In this document: positions 60,270 through 64,000 of the stretch, piece after piece
Numbering within the stretch: position 1 is the stretch's first letter
How the letters are laid out: each line of letters starts with the position of its first letter
Source: a bacterium D16-50
GTDB lineage: Bacteria > Bacillota > Clostridia > Lachnospirales > Lachnospiraceae
DNA: 64,000 bases
NCBI GenBank assembly: GCA_003612485.1
Contig: RAZA01000020.1
Coordinates: 1-64,000 of the forward strand
Direction: 5' to 3'
The notes under the pieces: model-generated
Seen by the model: only the letters and a program-made list of their open reading frames with translations
The model's database searches: none
What the model was told of the DNA's origin: nothing
Program-made: the position numbers and the translations under genes

Positions 60270-60772
60270 TCATGAAAGATTATGAACAGATGGAACTGGA
60301 CCTTACTTTGGAGATCGACCGCTCCTTAAAGGACAATGTCCAGAATGTAGCCAAATTCGCTCTGGGGCAGATGGTGCGCCATGACCATCTCAGAGCGGTC
60401 ATGAACCGGCATGAGGGGTACGGGATCGCAGCTGAGTATAATGTGTCCATGCACCGGAATGTTAAAGCGGTTGAGGTCGACATGAAAAGCATGCTGGCGC
60501 TGCTGCCGAATGGCGAGGGAGACTTCATCAACATATGCGGGAATCTTTACAATTCGGCAATAGAGACGGCTGTGTCGGCCATCAAGCTGGCGGCCCAGAG
60601 CCAGAGGATTCTGGAGGATCTATACGATTCGGAAACCAGGCCTCCGCTGGAGGATTATCTGGAGGAAACCGAGGGGACGGATCTCGCAGAAGGAAGCGGC
60701 GAATTCGAGGATGCGGAACCAGTAGTGCAGGAAGAAGCTGAAATGATTGAGAATGATGAGGAGGGGCTATAA
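60266..60772 (+). CDS. Prophage protein, unknown
   Basis: A 168-residue protein with a helical core (VQNVAKFALGQMV) and a strongly acidic C-terminus (EETEGTDLAEGSGEFED). It overlaps the preceding gene by 4 bp and ends 2 bp before the next gene. No family was recognised. Confidence 0.55.
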   Translation: MIMKDYEQMELDLTLEIDRSLKDNVQNVAKFALGQMVRHDHLRAVMNRHEGYGIAAEYNVSMHRNVKAVEVDMKSMLALLPNGEGDFINICGNLYNSAIETAVSAIKLAAQSQRILEDLYDSETRPPLEDYLEETEGTDLAEGSGEFEDAEPVVQEEAEMIENDEEGL

Positions 60773-60774
60773 CC

Positions 60775-61566
60775 ATGGAAAAGAAGAAAAATGAGCTGGC
60801 TGTGGTGCAGAATTTCAACATGATGACGATTTCCGGCGATCTTGCGGAGGCGATTGCGGAAGAAATGGACGGTCTGGGGCCAATCCCTTTTGACCGCGTA
60901 AAGATCCCTTCCGGCGGCGGCCTTGTGTTTGAGGTTCCCGGAGAAGACGAGGGAAATCCTGAGACAGCGGGTGAGCTTGTGGGGGCGATCCTTTACCATC
61001 ATCCGGTCAATGCGTACTGGATCGAGAAGTTTTCCGGCGGCAATGAACCGCCGGACTGCTTCAGCATGGATGGCAAGCAGGGTGTCCTGCGGGAGACTGG
61101 TGAGATCATTAACTGTGCTGACTGCCCCCACAATAAATTCGGTTCAGGCGGTCTGGGCAAATCCTGCAAGAATGTCCACCGGGTATACATCCTCCGGGAA
61201 GACAACCCTATACCGATCATCCTTTCCCTGCCGCCCACTTCCTTGAAATACATGAGGGACTATATCGGGAAGCAGATTCTTTTGAAGGGAATGCGCTGCT
61301 ATGATGCCGTCACGAAGATCACGCTGAGAAAGGAAAAGAATGCCGCTGGGATCGCATACAGCAGGGCGGTGTTCACCTTTGTCGGTAAGCTGCCGGAGGA
61401 ACAGAGGGCGGCTGCCGCAAAGATGGCGGATATGATCAAGCAGAGCGACAAGAACCTGGAGGATGCAGACTATAGCGCTGCGCCGCCCGCAGGCAGGCAG
61501 GCTTCTGACGGGGCCGGCTTCATGAACGTCCCGGACGGCATAGATGAAGATCTTCCTTTCGCCTGA
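60775..61566 (+). CDS. Probable phage ssDNA-binding protein with zinc cluster
   Basis: A 263-residue protein. The beta-rich core contains a cysteine cluster (CADCPHNKFGSGGLGKSCKN), and the C-terminal end is acidic and hydrophobic (IDEDLPFA), like the DDDLPF tail by which SSB proteins recruit replication partners. It is probably a ssDNA-binding protein of the prophage, distinct from the double-OB protein at 54806. Confidence 0.65.
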   Translation: MEKKKNELAVVQNFNMMTISGDLAEAIAEEMDGLGPIPFDRVKIPSGGGLVFEVPGEDEGNPETAGELVGAILYHHPVNAYWIEKFSGGNEPPDCFSMDGKQGVLRETGEIINCADCPHNKFGSGGLGKSCKNVHRVYILREDNPIPIILSLPPTSLKYMRDYIGKQILLKGMRCYDAVTKITLRKEKNAAGIAYSRAVFTFVGKLPEEQRAAAAKMADMIKQSDKNLEDADYSAAPPAGRQASDGAGFMNVPDGIDEDLPFA

Positions 61567-61637
61567 TAAGCCTGACTGGCTTACAAAGATTCGGGGGGGC
61601 AAATGCCCTCCCCGAAACCGATTGAAAGGACGTGGCT

Positions 61638-62000
61638 ATGGATAGAGTTTATATCATGTCGCGGTATCGTGCGGCAACGGAGAAAGAGCAGGAATTCTGT
61701 AGGGAAGTAGCCCGGTATTTTGCGAGGCAGCTTACATACGAGGGGAAAGAGCCGGCTGCGCCGCACCTTTTCTATACGCAGTTCCTTGATGACGCAGTTC
61801 CGGATGAGCGGGAGGCCGGGCTTGGCTACGGACTTTTTGACCTCCGTGTCTCTCAGGAGTTCCTTCTGGTTGTCATTGACGGCATCATCAGCGAGGGCAT
61901 GAAGGCTGAGATTGCGGAGGCATCCAGACTAGGCATCCATGGACGCATCGTGGCCATGGGCATCCGGCAGATAAAGGAAGCTATGAAGGTGGTTGTATGA
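61638..62000 (+). CDS. Rossmann-like DUF7768/DUF4406-type protein
   Basis: A 120-residue protein with a VYIMSRYRA start, an FLDDAVPDEREAG segment and a final DGIISEGMKAEIAEASRLGI. This pattern belongs to small nucleoside-deoxyribosyltransferase-like phage proteins. ATG 61638 has AAAGGA 8 bp upstream. The stop overlaps the primase gene. It may act on nucleotides, which is unproven. Confidence 0.65.
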   Translation: MDRVYIMSRYRAATEKEQEFCREVARYFARQLTYEGKEPAAPHLFYTQFLDDAVPDEREAGLGYGLFDLRVSQEFLLVVIDGIISEGMKAEIAEASRLGIHGRIVAMGIRQIKEAMKVVV

Positions 62001-64000
62001 GCGCAGAGCAGCTGAACATAGACGATTTTGTGGACTATGCGGCAGAGTACCGCAGCGTGGTTAAAAACGCAAAGATTACGGGCGACCGCATCATTGGGCA
62101 CTGCCCCTTCCACGATGACAACAGAAATTCGTTTACTGCAGACATACGGACCGGAAAATGCCATTGCTTCACCGGCTGCATAGACGGAAATTTCATATCG
62201 TTCTGGGCTAAGCTGAATGAGACGGACACCAAGGAGGCATATAAGCAGATTCTGGCAAAGTACGGAAGGCTGGAGGAAGCAAGGCCGCCGGAGAGAAGGA
62301 GGCCCCGGATGAAGGATTTTACGCTTTCCGAGTATGCCTTTTCCAAGCGGCTCCCGGAGGATTTCCTTCAGGAATCATGCCTTGCCACGACCGGGAAGGA
62401 CCGTGACGGGATAAAATGGCTGAAGATCCCCTATAAGGCGGAGGATGGGAGCGTGCCGGTATTCCGAAAGAGATATGGAGACAAGGAATTTCGATGGAGC
62501 TATGGCAGCTCCGGGAAGCTGATCCTTTATGGGGAGTGGCGGCTTCCTGAGATCCGGCAGCAGGGATACGCCGTGCTTGCGGAAGGGGAGAGCGACACCC
62601 AGACGCTGTGGCTCCTAAAATTTGCGGCGCTGGGTGTGCCTGGGGCGTCAAACTTCAATGCGAAGATGGTTCCGAAGCTGGACGGCCTGAAGCTGTATAT
62701 CCATGTCGAGCCGGATCGTGGCGGCAATGTCTTTCTGGAAAAGGTGTGCCGGATCCTCCATGATGAGGGCTATGCCGGTGACGTCTATGCATGGAGCTGC
62801 AGGCAGTTCGGGGTGAAGGATCCGTCCGAGCTGTACATCAAAGAAGGGGAGGAGGCGGCAAGGGAGCTGATCCAGAAAGCCCTTCAGAAAGCCCGGAAGA
62901 TAGAGCTGGATGATGTGGCAGACATCATCCCGGAAGCCGTTCAGGGAGCGCCGGTGAACCTCCGGCAGCCGCAAGGATGGAACTATTCGGAAAAGGGGAT
63001 CAGCCACATGGACGAAAAGAGGATGATCCCCGTCACGGTGTGCCGGACGCCGATCATCCTTACGCAGCGGCTGAAAAGCCTTGAAACCGGAGAGGAGAAG
63101 ATAGGGGTCGCCTTCAAGAGGGACGGCAGGTGGCAGACGGCCATATTCCCAAGATCCACCGTCTTCTCCAGCAGGAGCGTCACCGTGCTTGCCGATCTGG
63201 GATGCACAGTGACGTCCGAGAACGCGAAGATGGTGGTGCGCTTCTTGGAAGCACTGGAAGCGGAGAACATCGATGTCATAAAAAGGGCAGAAAGCACGTC
63301 CGCCCTTGGATGGCAGGCGGGAGGCAGGTTCCTCCCGGGGCATGGGCAGGACATCGTGCTTGATATCGAGCCGTCTCTCCGGGGGTGGGCGGCGGCCTAC
63401 CATGTGAACGGGACGCTGGGGGGATGGACGGCATGCATGAGGCCCCACAGGGGGCGGGACAAGTTCCGGTTCATCCTTGCGGCAGCGTTCACCGCTCCGC
63501 TCCTGCGCATCCTTTCCCAGAGGATATTTTTCGTCTACAACTGGGGCAGCAGCAAGGGCGGCAAGACGGCGGCCCTCAAGGCTGCGCTCTCGGCATGGGG
63601 CGATCCGGAGAGGCTGATGGTCAATTTCAATGCGACGCAGGTGGCATTGGAGCGGATGGCAGGGTTCTACAATGACCTGCCGCTGGGAATCGATGAGCGG
63701 CAGCTGGCGGGCCAGAAGCAGGAGTCGCTTGAGAAGATCGTATATATGCTTACATCTGGGACAGGCAGGGCAAGGGGGAGCAAGGGCGGAGGCCTTCAGT
63801 CGCTGAGCACATGGCGCACGGTGTGCCTTGCTACCGGGGAGGAGCCGCTCTCCACGGAGACCACCCAGACCGGCGTAAGCACCCGTGTGCTGGAGATCTA
63901 CGGGGGGCCGTTCCCGGACGAGGACTCGGCTGGCATGATGCATCGGCAGTCGGCGGAGCATTTCGGCCATGCTGGCCTGGAATTCATCGGGATGGTGATG
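61997..64000 (+). CDS. Primase-helicase (CHC2/TOPRIM/DUF927), partial
   Basis: The frame from ATG 61997 is open to the window edge (667 codons seen). A CHC2-type zinc finger (CPFHDDNRNSFT...CHCF) is followed by a TOPRIM region (VLAEGESDTQTLWLL) and a DUF927-like helicase part with Walker A WGSSKGGKTAAL near residue 518. Such proteins prime and drive phage or plasmid replication. The DUF927 end is outside the window. It overlaps the stop of the preceding gene. Confidence 0.9.
   Translation, partial: MSAEQLNIDDFVDYAAEYRSVVKNAKITGDRIIGHCPFHDDNRNSFTADIRTGKCHCFTGCIDGNFISFWAKLNETDTKEAYKQILAKYGRLEEARPPERRRPRMKDFTLSEYAFSKRLPEDFLQESCLATTGKDRDGIKWLKIPYKAEDGSVPVFRKRYGDKEFRWSYGSSGKLILYGEWRLPEIRQQGYAVLAEGESDTQTLWLLKFAALGVPGASNFNAKMVPKLDGLKLYIHVEPDRGGNVFLEKVCRILHDEGYAGDVYAWSCRQFGVKDPSELYIKEGEEAARELIQKALQKARKIELDDVADIIPEAVQGAPVNLRQPQGWNYSEKGISHMDEKRMIPVTVCRTPIILTQRLKSLETGEEKIGVAFKRDGRWQTAIFPRSTVFSSRSVTVLADLGCTVTSENAKMVVRFLEALEAENIDVIKRAESTSALGWQAGGRFLPGHGQDIVLDIEPSLRGWAAAYHVNGTLGGWTACMRPHRGRDKFRFILAAAFTAPLLRILSQRIFFVYNWGSSKGGKTAALKAALSAWGDPERLMVNFNATQVALERMAGFYNDLPLGIDERQLAGQKQESLEKIVYMLTSGTGRARGSKGGGLQSLSTWRTVCLATGEEPLSTETTQTGVSTRVLEIYGGPFPDEDSAGMMHRQSAEHFGHAGLEFIGMVM

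Noticed and set aside
62648..63970. Long minus-strand open frame of 440 codons
   Set aside because: It is antisense to the primase-helicase gene, whose plus-strand zinc finger, TOPRIM and Walker motifs are clear.

Overview
The window looks like a chromosome segment from a gut-type member of the Bacillota, most likely the Lachnospiraceae. This rests on the strong GGAGG ribosome-binding sites, frequent TTG/GTG starts, and families typical of that group (DUF1848, DUF3791/DUF3990, DUF6273, DUF3048, DUF3810, DUF2828, BmrCD-type ABC exporters). The genus is inference. No rRNA and no complete tRNA were recognised.

Layout. (1) 1-3480 is a graveyard of mobile-element pieces: an HNH-like tail, an Abi_2/HEPN gene with an in-frame stop, a phage capsid fragment, a serine-recombinase start and a phosphatase fragment, around an intact methyltransferase and a small HTH gene. 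(2) 3460-12976 is an accessory run centred on a 1190-residue protein that joins an RNase H1-type hybrid-binding domain, a Clp-type AAA module, a receiver-like domain and an FtsH-type AAA plus M41 protease. A stand-alone receiver, a catalytic RNase HI and a DUF1848 radical-SAM-like protein lie just upstream. (3) 13072-19920 holds pcp, an acetyltransferase, and an HTH gene followed by a three-gene Lamassu/ABC-three-component-like defence locus. (4) 20305-25663 is a small Tat cluster: tatA, tatC, a Tat-signal beta-helix protein and a lipoprotein. (5) 26003-30400 holds a solitary MvaI/BcnI-type nuclease, an alkD relic, a CPT-like kinase, a DUF3791-DUF3990 toxin-antitoxin-like operon, and a deletion scar joining LysR and flavodoxin tails. 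(6) 30409-44705 is mostly chromosomal housekeeping or envelope genes: a heterodimeric ABC exporter, dcd, a PAP2 phosphatase, a GNAT-kinase fusion beside a decayed rsgA, an ECF sigma/anti-sigma pair, DUF3048, DUF3810 and DUF2828. (7) 44885-46392 has two membrane or lipoprotein genes with a repeated RNA leader. (8) 46831 to the right edge is the left part of a prophage: tRNA-like attachment site, integrase, a HEPN (DUF3644) gene with a convergent structured RNA, ImmA and repressor, a cassette-like early region, and a replication module (Rha, two ssDNA-binding proteins, a split SNF2 helicase, a GHKL ATPase and a primase-helicase running off the window).

The most unusual items are the hybrid-binding AAA/FtsH fusion with its RNase HI and receiver neighbours; the DUF3644 HEPN gene facing a promoter-driven, terminator-closed RNA of about 94 nt; the four near-identical promoter/dyad cassettes in the phage early region; and the helicase split by two genes. 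Functions given for unstudied families are inferences from motifs and context.
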